The notes under the pieces were generated by a model, which saw only the letters and a program-made list of their open reading frames with translations, searched no databases and was not told the DNA's origin. Shown piece after piece: positions 1 through 11,032 of a stretch of 64,000 nucleotides of DNA. Position 1 is the first letter of the stretch. Each line of letters begins with the position of its first letter. The DNA lies in assembly GCA_030544235.1 (NCBI GenBank), contig CM060470.1:25423098-25487097 (forward strand), in the 5' to 3' direction. Source of the DNA: Lepturacanthus savala (Eukaryota; Chordata; Actinopteri; Scombriformes; Trichiuridae). The position numbers and the translations under genes are program-made.

Positions 1-821
1 GAGCATTTTATTGTTTTAGTTTATCAATGTGGAGCCAACTTTAGATACATATTAATATTTGACACACAAAGTGCATTGCAAATGTATTAAAGAAAAGCTC
101 CACAGAGTTTATGGAGGCTGAAGAATGGTGGGAAAGAGTTAACGAGAAGATGATCACTGTTGTAATTCAAGGCGGACAGCTGTCTCTCTTTGGACCTCTG
201 TGATTGCACACAGTGGAGCACTGGTGTTAATGTGTTTATCTTGTAAGCAGCTGTTCCTCCACTTTCTCATTTTAATGATCACAAGATGTGTTATTTTTGG
301 ACTCCACACTTTTCTGTTTTACTGAGTGTTGTTTTGTTTTCTTGTTCTGCTGAACAGGGAAATAGAGAAAAGAAAAAAGGAAGAGAACGGACACAGACTA
401 ATTATGGGTTTGAAAAAGTTGAGCACTTCTTACAACACACACACAAAGGCATCTATTTCCTTCCAAATCCCATGCTTTGCATTTCCACTACCCCTCTCTC
501 TTTTTTTGTTTTTACCGAAGATCTGTACAGTGACCTACACAACTCAGTTTTTGTTCATCATTCATTTCAGTGACTTTGAGCAGCTCTGAGGTGATCTGCT
601 TTTTCCATTCTAAGCAATTACATTTGATTTTAGGACATCTTTAATAGTTTTTTTTATGTCTGTAAAGGTCCCATAAGTGAGATTTTAATTGCTCTTTTAT
701 TATAAGAAGGTCTATATATAAATACTGTCTCATGTTTCAAATCTCTCAATCCACAGAGAAGCGACACAGCCTGTATCATCACAATTATACCACCCACCTA
801 TACACAGCCATTTAAATCATC
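1..821. other. Unannotated AT-rich stretch
   Basis: No gene, splice-bounded exon or recognised repeat is seen here. Short open frames around 286-589 have no family features and are probably chance. Confidence 0.5.
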
Positions 822-1194
822 CAATTGGATGGGAGAGAGCTGTTGCCTCACAGCAAGAAGGTCGCAGGTTCAAGACCTCCTTGGTCCTGGGTCTGGGACC
901 TTTCTGTGTGGAGTTTGCATGTTCTCCCCGTGTCTGCGTGGGTTTTCACCAGGTACTCCGGCTTCCTCCCACAGTCCAAAACATGCTGAGGTTAATTGGA
1001 GACTCTAAATTGCCCGTAGGTGTGAGTGTGTGAGTGAATGGTGTGTGTGCCCCACGATTGGCTGGCGACCATCTGGGGTGTATCCCTGCCTCTTGCCGTA
1101 ACGTGCTGGGATAGGCTCCAGCAGACCCCTGCGACCCTAATGAGGAATAAGCAGGTATAGAAAATGACTGACTGACTGACAATTGGATGGGAGA
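822..1194 (+). mobile_element. tRNA-derived SINE (V-SINE-like), 5'-truncated, with 15-bp target duplication
   Basis: The copy is read on the plus strand. It keeps the tRNA-type B box (GGTTCAAGACC near 869-879). It also has the highly conserved fish SINE core (GTTCTCCCCGTGTCTGCGTG near 920) and a 3' tail ending in short GACT repeats at 1165-1179. The A-box part of the tRNA head is missing. The 15-mer CAATTGGATGGGAGA occurs at 822-836 and again at 1180-1194, which is a perfect target-site duplication and fixes both ends of the insertion. SINEs of this type are non-coding and move with LINE-encoded enzymes. The V-SINE/HE1-like family name is from memory of the core. The element class is much more certain than the family. 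Confidence 0.85.
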
Positions 1195-1209
1195 CGAGAG
1201 GCTCGTTAA

Positions 1210-1988
1210 CCCATTAAAGCTTATGAGTCTTTAAGTCTATGACCGTCATTTTATACTTAAAATAAAAAATGTTATGTTTCCCACTACTTCCTGTCATATG
1301 ACTTCTTCAACTTCCTGCTATTTCCTCCTGAGAACATGGAACATATTCATAAAATGGTGTAAAATATCAAACAGTGTTTCCCAAAGCTGAAGATTCAACC
1401 TAAAATGTTATCGGTTTACTATTATAGAAGACTAAAGACACCAGAAAATAATCAGAAAAGAGAAGCTGCAACTAGAGAATTTGGACAGAGAAAGTAAAAA
1501 ATACGAGATCAAAATTCAAGGATATGAAATAAAATCTCAAAAATATGAATAAAAAGATACAAATATGAGATAAAAATGTAATCTTCAATCTTAAATTGAC
1601 CAAAATCAAGGAAAAAAAAAATTGAAACAAGTGATAACATAAATCAGGATAATTCTGTTCTCTATGTATTTGGGCATATTTAGATTATTATGATTTTCAA
1701 CCCTAACATGTCTATCTAACCATGCAAGTCTCTATAATCCCCCCAGGAAGAATTTTGTACATGGGATAAATAGGTTGTTTATGGGCATATTTGTATTTGT
1801 AACTATAATAGTCATTAAAATGCTATTTTTTTTTACAAAGAAAAGAGTGTAAAATTGAAAAAAAATAGTCACATTGGAATGATTGTTAGTGATTCAATTG
1901 ATATAATTATATGCATGAAATCTTGGGCTTAAATAGGTTAAGTATAAAATGACAGTCATAGACTTAGCGGCTCTTAGGCTTAAATGGG
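1210..1988. mobile_element. piggyBac-like MITE, 779 bp, TTAA target duplication
   Basis: Two 51-bp terminal inverted repeats lie at 1210-1260 and 1938-1988. They match at about 44 of 51 positions, start with CCCATT and end with TTTTATACTTAA. TTAA flanks the element at 1206-1209 and 1989-1992, the target duplication expected of piggyBac-type transposition. The interior is AT-rich and has no transposase frame, so this is a non-autonomous copy. It lies only 11 bases after the SINE at 822-1194. The piggyBac assignment rests on the TTAA duplication and the CCC-start termini. A different TTAA-using family is the main alternative. Confidence 0.8.
1363..1493 (+). repeat. Internal module shared with the hAT element at 7037-7749
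   Basis: This segment inside the piggyBac-like MITE (from TTTCCCAAAGCTGAAGATTC to the AGAGAATTT stretch) closely matches 7162-7321 inside a hAT-type element. Relative to that copy it lacks about 40 bases in the middle. The same kind of sequence is familiar from many fish 3' UTRs, so it may be an older repeat or a captured transcript piece. Its function is unknown. Confidence 0.75.
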
Positions 1989-1992
1989 TTAA

Positions 1993-3288
1993 TATTACTG
2001 AGACAGACACAAAATGGCCTGTTTCTTTTAGAGCTCCAGAGAGAAATTTGACTCTAACCTATAAACAAAACCTTCAAAAAGTGTTTAAGGGTGAATAATT
2101 ATTTAAAAAGTGAAGTCGGCTTCTAGTGAATTGATATGTTCAATTACATCATTTATCTAGGAATAACTTATTGAGGGCCAAGTTTATAGAATGAGTTAGC
2201 TGGTAGTAAATTATTTGATATCCCTGCCTAATTGTGCAGTAACTTTGTTTAATTATCGGGACAAAAAAGCACAAACTATTCAAGGAGAATACAGTGTCAT
2301 ATATCATAATAAAGTATATGTTCTAACTTTAATGAGGGTTGCAAAAACAAAATGATGATTCAAATGGAATGCAGTAACTGTCGTGCCGGTAATCTTGGAG
2401 CAGGTGGGTCAGCGAGACGGTCAGTTTGACAGCGAGTGTGTGACTAAGTACAAACAAACGTGACCTTGAGCTTTTCAAAACTTTGCCACACACAACATCC
2501 GAGTTACAACTGTATTCATGAGCATCTGGCTCAGCCTGACCTGCACAGGGATGTGCTGCATTCTAAACACACTCGGCTGGTGCATACTTCATTTGCTGCT
2601 GCTGCTTCCTGTCATTGTCTTTTGGTTTTCCAGTCTATTTCATGCGAGTCTGTTTTAAAGTTACAGAAGATGAAGGATACAGCAAATTAAACAAATAAAA
2701 ATATATTGGTTGACATATAATTGGCAAAAAACATCAAATCTGGTAAGTGTATATATACACGTATTTAAATTTCCATATGTCAGAATATATTTCTATAGAG
2801 TTCTGTCTGGAAGCATCCGGTTGTTCTCGTGTACACGTGTCTGTGGCCACAGATGGCTGAACAAGTGAAGAGCGTCCTGTAGATGTGTCAGGGGGCTAGA
2901 GGTAAGACAGAAGGGCTTTTCAGAGGAGGCATTGTCATGGCGTAGGTCCCAGTTATTGTCAACCTCACCAACTGTCCAACCACATGGGTCAGGCTGCACC
3001 TGATGGAAGCTTTAAGGCGACACACAGCCAAGTGCTCTGGAGCTGAAATGGCACTTTAGAGGTTACAGCGTGTGTTGTCAAATTGAGTCTTCAATGTGTC
3101 AGCGTTTCGAAACAGTGAAAGGGTCCGTGTTACTTTTAAACTAGATTTGTGCTTTCTTTCACTCGTGAGGCCAACATTTGGAGGTCTATGTTGTCAGACA
3201 GCCTTAATATGTTATATGAGTCTAAGTTATAGATTTTCACAAATGGTTGGTCTATAATCGTTGAGATTGTATTTGGAGGAGCAGTATA
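1993..3288. other. Unannotated stretch
   Basis: No recognisable gene or repeat. The short frames at 2460-2690 and 2793-2999 have neither domain features nor splice context. Confidence 0.45.
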
Positions 3289-3290
3289 TA

Positions 3291-4015
3291 CACTACTGTT
3301 TAAAAGTTTAGGGTCACCCAGACAATTTTGTGTTTTCCTTGAAAAGTCACACTTTTATTTACCAACAAGGGTTTTAAAATGAATAGAAAATATAGTGAAG
3401 ACATTTACAAGGTTATAAACAATGATTTGTATTTGAAATAATTTTTTCCTTCAAACTTTGCTTTAGTGCTAACATGATAGCATCAAGGGTTTTCTAATCA
3501 TCCATTAACCTTCTGACGCAATGAGCAAACACATTGAACCATTAGAACACTGGAGTGATAGTTGCTGGAAATGGGCCTCTATACACCTATGTAGATGTTG
3601 CACCAAAAACCAGACATTTGCAGCTAGAATAGTCACCACATTAGTAATGTCAGTCAGTCATCTTCTATACCCGCTTATTCCTCGTTAGGGTCACATGGTC
3701 TGCTGGAGCCAATCTCAGTGCATTACAGCAAGAGGCAGGGATACACCCCAGATGGTTGCCAGCCTATCATGGGGCCAGAGTACCCGGTGAAAAACCACGC
3801 AGACACAGGGAGAACATGCAAACTCCACACAGAAAGGTCCCAGACCCAGACAAGTCTTGAACCTGCGACCTTCTTGCTGTGAGGCGCTTAACCCCTGCGC
3901 CACCGTATAGAGTGCATTTCTGATTAGTTTAAAGTTATCTTCATTGAAAAAAACATTGCTTTTCTTTCAAAAAGATGGAAATTTGTAACTGACCCCAAAC
4001 TTTTGAATGGTAATG
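3291..4015. mobile_element. Non-autonomous Tc1-like element, interrupted by a SINE
   Basis: The termini are inverted copies of one another. The left end (3291-3320) has TTTAAAAGTTTAGGGTCAC, and the right end has GACCCCAAACTTTTGAATGG followed by TAATG. TA dinucleotides at 3289-3290 and 4016-4017 fit the Tc1/mariner target duplication. Only subterminal sequence remains, from both sides of the parent element, with no transposase. A SINE sits at 3651-3906 within the right arm and splits the stretch TTAGTAATGT/ATAGAGTGC, which is continuous in the relatives at 55268-55471 and 37991-38338. The Tc1 copy is therefore older than that SINE. Confidence 0.85.
3651..3906 (-). mobile_element. V-SINE-like SINE nested in a Tc1 element, internally deleted
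   Basis: Minus-strand copy of the family at 822-1194 and 4902-5280. The GACT-type tail is at 3651-3660. The tRNA-like head at the 3906 end reads ACGGTGGCGCAGGGGTTAAG, a good A box, and is followed by the B box GGTTCAAGAC. Compared with the full copy at 4915-5267 it has lost about 100 bases between the block near 3775 and TACCCGGTGAAAA. No long target duplication is visible around it. Confidence 0.85.
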
Positions 4016-4017
4016 TA

Positions 4018-4901
4018 TTTTCAAATGCTTATTTTTCACACCAGTGTTTTGGCACCACACTGTATCTCCCTTACTTGTTTATGGCAAATACATCATTTTT
4101 AATTCTTAAATCCCAAGTACAAGGCCAGATGTCTTTCTCTTCTGCAGTACCATTTCCAGGCATTATACTGTATGTGAGTTGTTAATATTGCCAAATGGAA
4201 GTCCAGTATGTGGGTATGAATGCATCTGACATAAAGCTTTTCTACAGAATGCAAAGAGGAAGGTGAATAATGGTGCTGTGTGATCGTTGGTGGTTATCAA
4301 AAGGGACCTTTGTCAAACATTTTACATTTTCTGAAGTGCTTCAGCACAATTCTCATTTCCCAAAACTGCTCATACAAAATAATATAGTTAACCTGCAAAA
4401 GGCGTTAATTTTTCCAGATCTGTCATTCATGTTTCAAAATTAGATGAATAAGTCATTGCTATCAAAATGACACGTACCATTGTGGCATTGTAAATCCAAG
4501 GTGCAAACTGCCTGCTATTAACTGAATAGTCTTCAGATAGTAATTTCGCGGTAAATGAGCACTTAAATCCACATGCATTGTGAGGAATTTTTGAGGAGAA
4601 GCAAATTTGTTTTTTCTGGATAATGTCTGTGTTACCACAGATTGTCATCAACCTCACACCTGATTCTCTCCCTCGCAATTGCAAATGTGGGAAGAATCGT
4701 TGTGTATGCTGCAACCATCCTCTGCTTCTGCTGTTATGTCATCACAAGCAGCTTCCACCACAGTAGCAAAGGTACTTGATTTTGTGGTTTATGCTTGCAT
4801 ATAAACTCTATACAGCCACTTGACACCTGTTGCTCCCATCCAATATTTGCATTAGTGACAATGTTTGGAAAGATGAGAAAGCCAAAAAAATTGGTTTCTT
4901 G
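4018..4901. other. Unannotated stretch
   Basis: No gene or repeat recognised. The frame at 4427-4714 (minus) has no family features. Confidence 0.4.
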
Positions 4902-5280
4902 TTATTTAAAAGTCAGTCAGTCATTTTCTAAACCTGCTTATTCCTCATTAGGGTCACAGGGGTCTGCTGGAGCCTATCCCAGCATGAGGCAGGGATACAC
5001 CCCAGATGGTCGCCAGCCAATCGTGGGGCACACACACCATTCCCTCACACACTCACACCTACGGGCAATTTAGAGTCTCCAATTAACCTCAGCATGTTTT
5101 TGGACTGTGGGAGGAAGCCGGAGTACCCGGTGAAAACCCACGCAGACACGGGGAGAACATGCAAACTCCACACAGAAAGGTCCCAGACCCAGGACCAAGG
5201 AGGTCTTGAACCTGTGACCTTCTTGCTGTGAGGCAACAGCGCTAACCCCTGCTCCACCGTGTCGCCCTTATTCAAAAGTC
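4902..5280 (-). mobile_element. Full-length V-SINE-like SINE with 13-bp target duplication
   Basis: This is the most complete SINE copy here. Read on the minus strand it starts GGGCGACACGGTGGAGCAGG at 5267, which covers the tRNA-like 5' end and A box. The B box GGTTCAAGACC, the conserved core and the GACT tail follow, ending at about 4912. TTATTTAAAAGTC (4902-4914) and TTATTCAAAAGTC (5268-5280) form a target duplication with one mismatch. The tRNA-like head supplies the internal RNA polymerase III promoter. It is not a tRNA gene, because it continues directly into the SINE core. Confidence 0.9.
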
Positions 5281-7028
5281 CATTTGTATAATTTTTTGTG
5301 CTATTTTTTGACACAAAATGTCTGAAACTATAAAAGAATAAGACATTTAAAATATATAATCCACCTAGAATATATAACTTGTCGATATCATGTGTTTTTA
5401 ATTTTTTAAACCCGTTTAGGCAGTTTTGTCACTAACCCATTTATCTGAGCAGACTCATACTCATGACTTACAGCTGTAAACTAACTGGACAGCAGGTGCC
5501 TTTGGTTGATATAAAATGTGAGAAACTGCCTATTTTGTAGTGAGGTACTTGCAGATATCAGCAGTACAATTATTCATTTTAGAAGAAAAAATGTGTTTCA
5601 AATTACACATTGACACATTAAACCAATAGTTGATTAAATTGCAGACACTTGCATATATTCAATTGTCTAAATGTGCCTGAAACCTTTGCAAATGGGAACA
5701 AAGAAATGAAAAATGCTCTTTCTGTTGTGCATAAAAGACAAGAGCAATGTTTGAAGACTTGGAAGACAACAGCTGCCATTCAAAGATATTTTAATGCCAA
5801 AAATATCTGTTTTTATTCTGTCTGAGGCAGATGGGACAGAACATCAGCTGTGTGAGAGCCTGTTGATGCGGCAGAGAGCCGAGGCTACTGCGTGGGCAGA
5901 CTGACGTGACATTTTGTCCCCGCTCTAATTATGGTAAGTGACGAGAGTGATTGTTGTTAACTGCAGAAGTGACGGCTTTAAAGAGCTCTGGGCCATCCAC
6001 CCAGCTGGTCGCTCAGAGACACATACATATTTTTGCTTCAACACATACATCACTGAAGGGACACAGAGGCACAACACAAGGTGAGGAGGGGACTTCTGGG
6101 TGATGCACCAGGGAGGGAGATCAGAACTGTTGGAACACCTCGGTTGTTGGATGAATGAGATCAGACCCAAACTGCTTATCAGTTGTCTAGTGAATACCAC
6201 TTCTGAAATGGAAACAGAAGCCACTGAATATTTTTTGTTTATTTTTTACATGAAATATGTACTATCATCCCAGATTCTGAAAACACAGACCCACCTTTCC
6301 CTCAAATACATCTTGAATAAATACAAATTATAGGTGCTGTGCAGCAGTAGTTGGGCCTGGCAATTTTAGGCAAATTGAGGCAATTTTGAGCAACAAACGG
6401 GAACACAGGGAGACAACAAGAAGGGTGGTATTACAATGTGAGTTTTGCCTCAGTTGAAGCTTGAACTCACACCCTTGACACTAAGTAACAACCAACTCAC
6501 TGAACATTACATCTGAAAAAACTAAATAAATTGTGGCCAGAATTTAGTATTTCAAAGCCACGAATTTGTATTTTCAGTGAACATGTGCTTCATTGCCAAG
6601 AATAAGAATATTGTGGGTAGAGCATTAGTTAAAGAGAGAGCACACACATAACGCATTAATGGTTTTAAAATGCTAAAGTCTCTAATGGATAAGACTCTGC
6701 ATATTAGTGTTTAGCTAAGGCAAATAAACAGGAAAAAAAAACATGTATTTGTCTCTCAGTGAAACTGCCTGCATCCAGTTATTTCAACTAGAAGTCTCTA
6801 ATGCGTATAACATAAAGCCCGGGACAAGGTATCTTCATATCATAATGTGTGTTTTGCCTCAGCTGATCTCAATGAGCTAATTAACATGTGAAAACACATG
6901 TGTGGCTTCACAAATTGACTCTGCTAGTCACCAGGGGGCAGGACAGCAGCTGTTCAGACACAGAAAGGCAGATTTCTGCTATGAAAAATTCAGTTTTTGA
7001 GACAAAAATCTGAATATAGACATATAGC
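5281..7028. other. Unannotated stretch
   Basis: No gene or clear repeat. Frames at 5925-6333 on both strands overlap each other and lack domains or splice support. Confidence 0.4.
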
Positions 7029-7036
7029 ATCTAGAC

Positions 7037-7749
7037 CAGGGGAGTCAAACTCAGTTTAATTCAGGGGCCACATAAATACAATTAGATCTCAAATGGGCTG
7101 GACCAGTAAAAATAACCGTCTACAGTGTCTCAAAGAAAAGAAATACAATGACATATAATGTTGATCACTGTTTCCCAAAGCTGAAGATTCAACTTAAAAT
7201 GTCTCTTTTTGCCCAGATCAACAATCCATGACCCAAAGAGCATCCGTTTACTATTACAGAAGACTAAAGAAACCAGAAAATGATCAGATTCGAGAAGCTG
7301 GAACCAGAGAATTTTGCACATTTTCTCCTTAAAAATAACTCAAATCAATTAATTGATTTTTTAAAAAGTTGGAGAGTAATGTAAGCTCTACCAGTTACAT
7401 TGTAATTCTCATAACTCTGTAGGTTCAGGTTCATATCTAATACTAATAGCCAGTATAATGACATTTTTTAAAATTATTTTTACTACACAAATTTCACCCA
7501 TATTTGGCAACTCATCGACTAACCATTTATTGCAGCTGAACAATATTTAGTTTTTAAGCAGCAGGTGAAGTTATCTCCTGCCTTACAAACCATTGTGAAT
7601 ATTTTATCCCTTTGAGCCCTGAAGGATTCTCACTGACTTCACATTTCTTTTAGAAACAGGAACTGGTGCATTTTTTTCACACTTTGTATTGTCATCTGTT
7701 GGGCTAGATAGGACCCTTTAGCTCCCAGGCTGCATGTTTGACACTGCTG
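7037..7749. mobile_element. Non-autonomous hAT-like element, 713 bp, with 8-bp target duplication
   Basis: The left end reads CAGGGGAGTCAAACTCAG (7037-7054). The right end, reverse-complemented, reads CAGCAGTGTCAAACATGC. Both fit the CAG...GTCAAAC type of hAT terminus. ATCTAGAC occurs at 7029-7036 and 7750-7757, a perfect 8-bp target duplication as hAT transposases make. The interior has no transposase and carries the shared module at 7162-7321. The subterminal words about a lost 'grey' sequence such as GGGGCCACATAAAT are typical of a very common fish repeat. Confidence 0.9.
7162..7321 (+). repeat. Internal module shared with the piggyBac-like MITE
   Basis: It matches 1363-1493 over TTTCCCAAAGCTGAAGATTC, GTTTACTATTA.AGAAGACTAAAGA, CCAGAAAAT.ATCAGA and the run ending AGAGAATTT. 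Relative to that copy it has about 40 additional bases in the middle, from TCTCTTTTTGCCC to CCCAAAGAGCA. Confidence 0.75.
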
Positions 7750-7757
7750 ATCTAGAC

Positions 7758-10139
7758 AGTTTTTTTTAAAAAAAAAAAAAAAAAGAACTGTGATTGGTTT
7801 GCCTTATAAATGAAAAACTGGTGTTTAAAAAACCCATGTTTACATTGATTGTTACTGTTTGAGAGAAGAGAGAGAGAAAATTCTCAAGAGAGAAAATTCT
7901 CAATGAAATAAAATGTAACTGGCCAAATCATCTACCGTAACTCCAGCATTTTGTTTCATGGTCAATAAAGATTTGTTTAGCAGGAATGAACAACTATGTG
8001 CTTACAGCACCGTTTACAGTCAAAGGTCTTGATAAACTGTTGAAAACATGTTTGATTAATCAACAAACCCTGTAGACTCTGTATAAGACTGTAGCATCTG
8101 AAGAAGTTCTGTAGAAAGTTTGGTGTCAGTTGGGCAAAAAACGTGGGAGGCAATAGGTTTAATAAATTTTACAGTTTTTGAAACAAACAGAGTGGTGGAA
8201 TTCATAATTTGCTCTTGGGTTAAGCATTCAAACGTTTCTTTGGTATTGGGGATTTCTCAACATGACCTTAATAAATATTCAAATTTAGTGGGTTTGACTA
8301 ACAATTCATGGTAACTTTGAGAAGAAGCCTTTTGTGAATGTGTTTTCAAAGATATACTGTGTTTAAAGAGTGAATCACATACAGCGCATACACCTATATT
8401 TCAGTCTCCCCCACAGGTAAATGATTAAATTATACTGGAAAAAAAACATGTTGTAAAAGCAACCTGAAATACTAACACTAGATCTGCAGATGTGCCTGTG
8501 CAGGCTCTTTGTCAGGCTATCAGTAGCCAACAATAGCACTTGCTCAGAACTCAGTGTGAAGGTTATTGAATTAGGCTGAAAAGACCGAACACCTCAAGCA
8601 TCCGTCTCTATTGATTGTTAGTCAACTTTACGGATGTGATATTTGCACAAACCTGATTCCCTCCACTGTTACAGACCTTTAAATAAAGGTATGTGGCTAA
8701 ACTATTCACCCGTGAATTTAGACAGGATGGATGAGACATGCTGTATCTGTAGCAGCGTCCCACTGACTTAACACATGGAAGTTCTGTTCACACACCATGG
8801 CACCACTACTCATGAGTAATACTCCCCATACTGTGAAAATGACGTTTATTTCTTTTGTTGTCCTGGAGGCAGCTTTCTTTAGTCAGCAGGTGATTTTGAC
8901 CTGACTTTTTTAACACCATAGAACACTTGCAGGCTTCCAAACGTGTGGAATTGCTTGCTGGTACCATGTTTCAACAGATTGAGAATCATAGCCTAGGTTA
9001 TATCACAGTTTGTAAAAGTGCATAGGTTAAAGGAGAAGTACACATTTTTAAAGGTCTATCTTAAAACAAGACATGACATGCCCACATGGAAAGAGTCATT
9101 GTTTGTTGTAATTTTTCTTCCTGTCCATAGTGGCTGCAAAGAAATCCATTATTAAAGCTATTTATCAGCGAAGAGGGAACTAAATCTACAGCACAAAGTA
9201 CAGCTAGTCGACTTCAGCAGTCTGAGTTTGACAAATGATGAAGGTAGCCTCCAAAGTAACTGTCTTTTTAGTAACAAATTTCAGCTTGGTGTTACTGTCT
9301 CTGTGCCCTGGAACTGCTGTCCATGGCAGCACAAAGCAGGAATTTCATAGAGCCAGTCAGACAGTAAGAAAGTCAATTTGAAAGATGCATCACAGACTAC
9401 TTCAGCTGAGCCTCAGGCTGCATTTTTACACAGAAAATTATCTGCAAATGATGTCTGCCAACACTTACATTACAATCGGTTTTGGTTTTCTTTGAGGCCG
9501 GTCTGGAACAATTTCATTATTGTTTGAGGATAGACTTGAACCTATCCTTTAGGGCTGTTATTTAGAAACAGTATAAATGATGGTGATAGTGATGGTTCCA
9601 AATATTATTTATTGATTTTGTTGTAGGTATTTTAAAAAGACAGCTGCCTAAAAGTAAGAGAAAAGATATTACATTAACTGTGCCCAAATGATGCCAATAT
9701 GAACCACTGAGCATTTTTCATTTAATAACTTTATAGTCAAGAGGAACAGTCACAAGATCTCACTCCCCTCCATCATGGTGGGGAGTTGTGATTTTCAGTG
9801 GATTTATTTCCCCAGAATCTGCATTAATACTGTGTCTGAACTGAAAATGACTTTAAGCTGTTAATGGCCCCAGATTAAAACAGGGAGGCACATGTGGAGG
9901 GTATACCTAGCACCTGCCATCCCTTTGCTCCCTAATGTCCAACTACCTTTTTTTATTGTGTATTTTTGCCTGTGCATGTAATTTAACTACATACTACTAG
10001 TATCATGTGAAATTATATGGCATCTATTGATACCAATGTGTCTCTCCTGGGTTTTTTTCAGGCAGATTGGTAGGATGGTGGAAGCAGGCAGGCTATGTTG
10101 GGAACCTGTACAGGTGAAGGGAGCTCCTGCATTACAACA
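7758..10139. other. Unannotated stretch
   Basis: It holds a poly-A run near 7769-7785 and a small GAGAGA duplication near 7862-7903. Nothing coding or transposon-like is recognised. Confidence 0.4.
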
Positions 10140-10141
10140 TA

Positions 10142-10944
10142 CACTACCTGGCCAAAAACAGTTGCCACTAAAAGTTAAATCTTACAGACATTTCATTGGA
10201 CCAGCTTTAGCTTTGATTATGGCATGCATTCGCTGTGGCATTGTTTCAATAAGCTTCTGCAATGTCACAAGATTTATTTCCATCCAGTGTTGCATTCATT
10301 TTTCACCAAGATCTTGTATTGATGATAATAGAGTTGTATAGAGTCTTCTACAACAAACAACAAAGATTCTCGATGGGATGAAGGTCTGGACTCTGTGGTG
10401 CCCAATCCATGTGTGAAAATGATGCCTCATGCTCGCTGATCCACTCCATCACAATATGAGGCTGATGAATCCTGGCATCGTTATCTTGGAATATGTTTGT
10501 GCCATCAGGGAAGAAACAATCAATTGATGGAATAAACTGGTCATTCTCTTCACCTGCTTCTCATCTTACTGATTCACCCATCACTCTGGTTTATTGTCCT
10601 TCCAGTTTTTAATAATGCATTGGGCCCCAATGATGTGTTCAAACCCACTAAGAAGCCCAGTTGCTTTGCTTTAAACGCCACAAGAAAAAGATGACCTGGA
10701 TGAACTGAGAACCGGCATGGACAGTTTAGTCATTTCTGAAATCTCCTTATATGTTTTCTGTGCTTGATGCCAATGATTTGATCCTTTTCAAACAGACTAA
10801 CATCTTTTCCTATAACCACGGGATGTGTCTTTCCACATGGTTGTTTAAGAAATGAGAAGCTACTCATTGCTTCAGTTAGGATTAAGTAACGTATTTCCAC
10901 CTGAAAGATAATCACCCATGTAGAAATGAGTAAATCCAGGTGGT

Positions 10945-10949
<5 letters not shown>
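10142..10949 (-). mobile_element. Tc1-like element relic, DD37E type, right end lost in an (AT)n tract
   Basis: The left terminus CACTACCTGGCCAAAAACAG follows a TA at 10140-10141. The right arm keeps AAATCCAGGTGGTGACTTT up to 10949 and then passes straight into an (AT)n array, so the last terminal bases are gone. The interior is an internally deleted, minus-strand transposase relic. The spacing of its catalytic residues places it in a different Tc1 lineage from the elements at 47615-48898 and 3291-4015. Confidence 0.85.
10261..10915 (-). pseudogene. Tc1/mariner transposase pseudogene (DD37E)
   Basis: Transposase of the IS630/Tc1 superfamily, which cuts and pastes its own element at TA. The N-terminal piece near 10773-10830 retains GKDVSLFEKDQIIG, the start of the paired-like DNA-binding region. 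A short piece near 10590-10620 (TTAAAAACTGGAAGGACAAT on the minus strand) is the usual end of the first helix-turn-helix. The catalytic C-terminal part at about 10369-10500 reads NIFQDNDARIHQPHIV, then WAPQSPDLHPIEN. From the first Asp of QDND (codon 10485-10483) to the Glu of PIEN there are 37 intervening residues. The region of the first catalytic Asp is deleted, and stops and frame changes occur, so it is non-functional. Confidence 0.8.

Positions 10950-11031
<82 letters not shown>
10950..11031. repeat. (AT)n microsatellite
   Basis: About 41 uninterrupted AT dinucleotides. The array starts exactly where the right end of the Tc1-like relic should be. Confidence 0.97.

Positions 11032-11032
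<1 letters not shown>

Noticed and set aside
946..1182. Open frames across SINE copies (also 3715-3903, 4795-5314)
   Set aside because: They read through the V-SINE-like core and tail, which are non-coding.
5230..5267. tRNA gene candidates (also 55929-55996)
   Set aside because: A and B boxes are present, but the sequence continues into SINE bodies and no cloverleaf with an anticodon arm can be closed. These are SINE heads.
7130..7321. 63-codon minus-strand frame inside the hAT element
   Set aside because: It has no similarity to hAT transposase (no BED finger or dimerisation motif) and coincides with the shared module.
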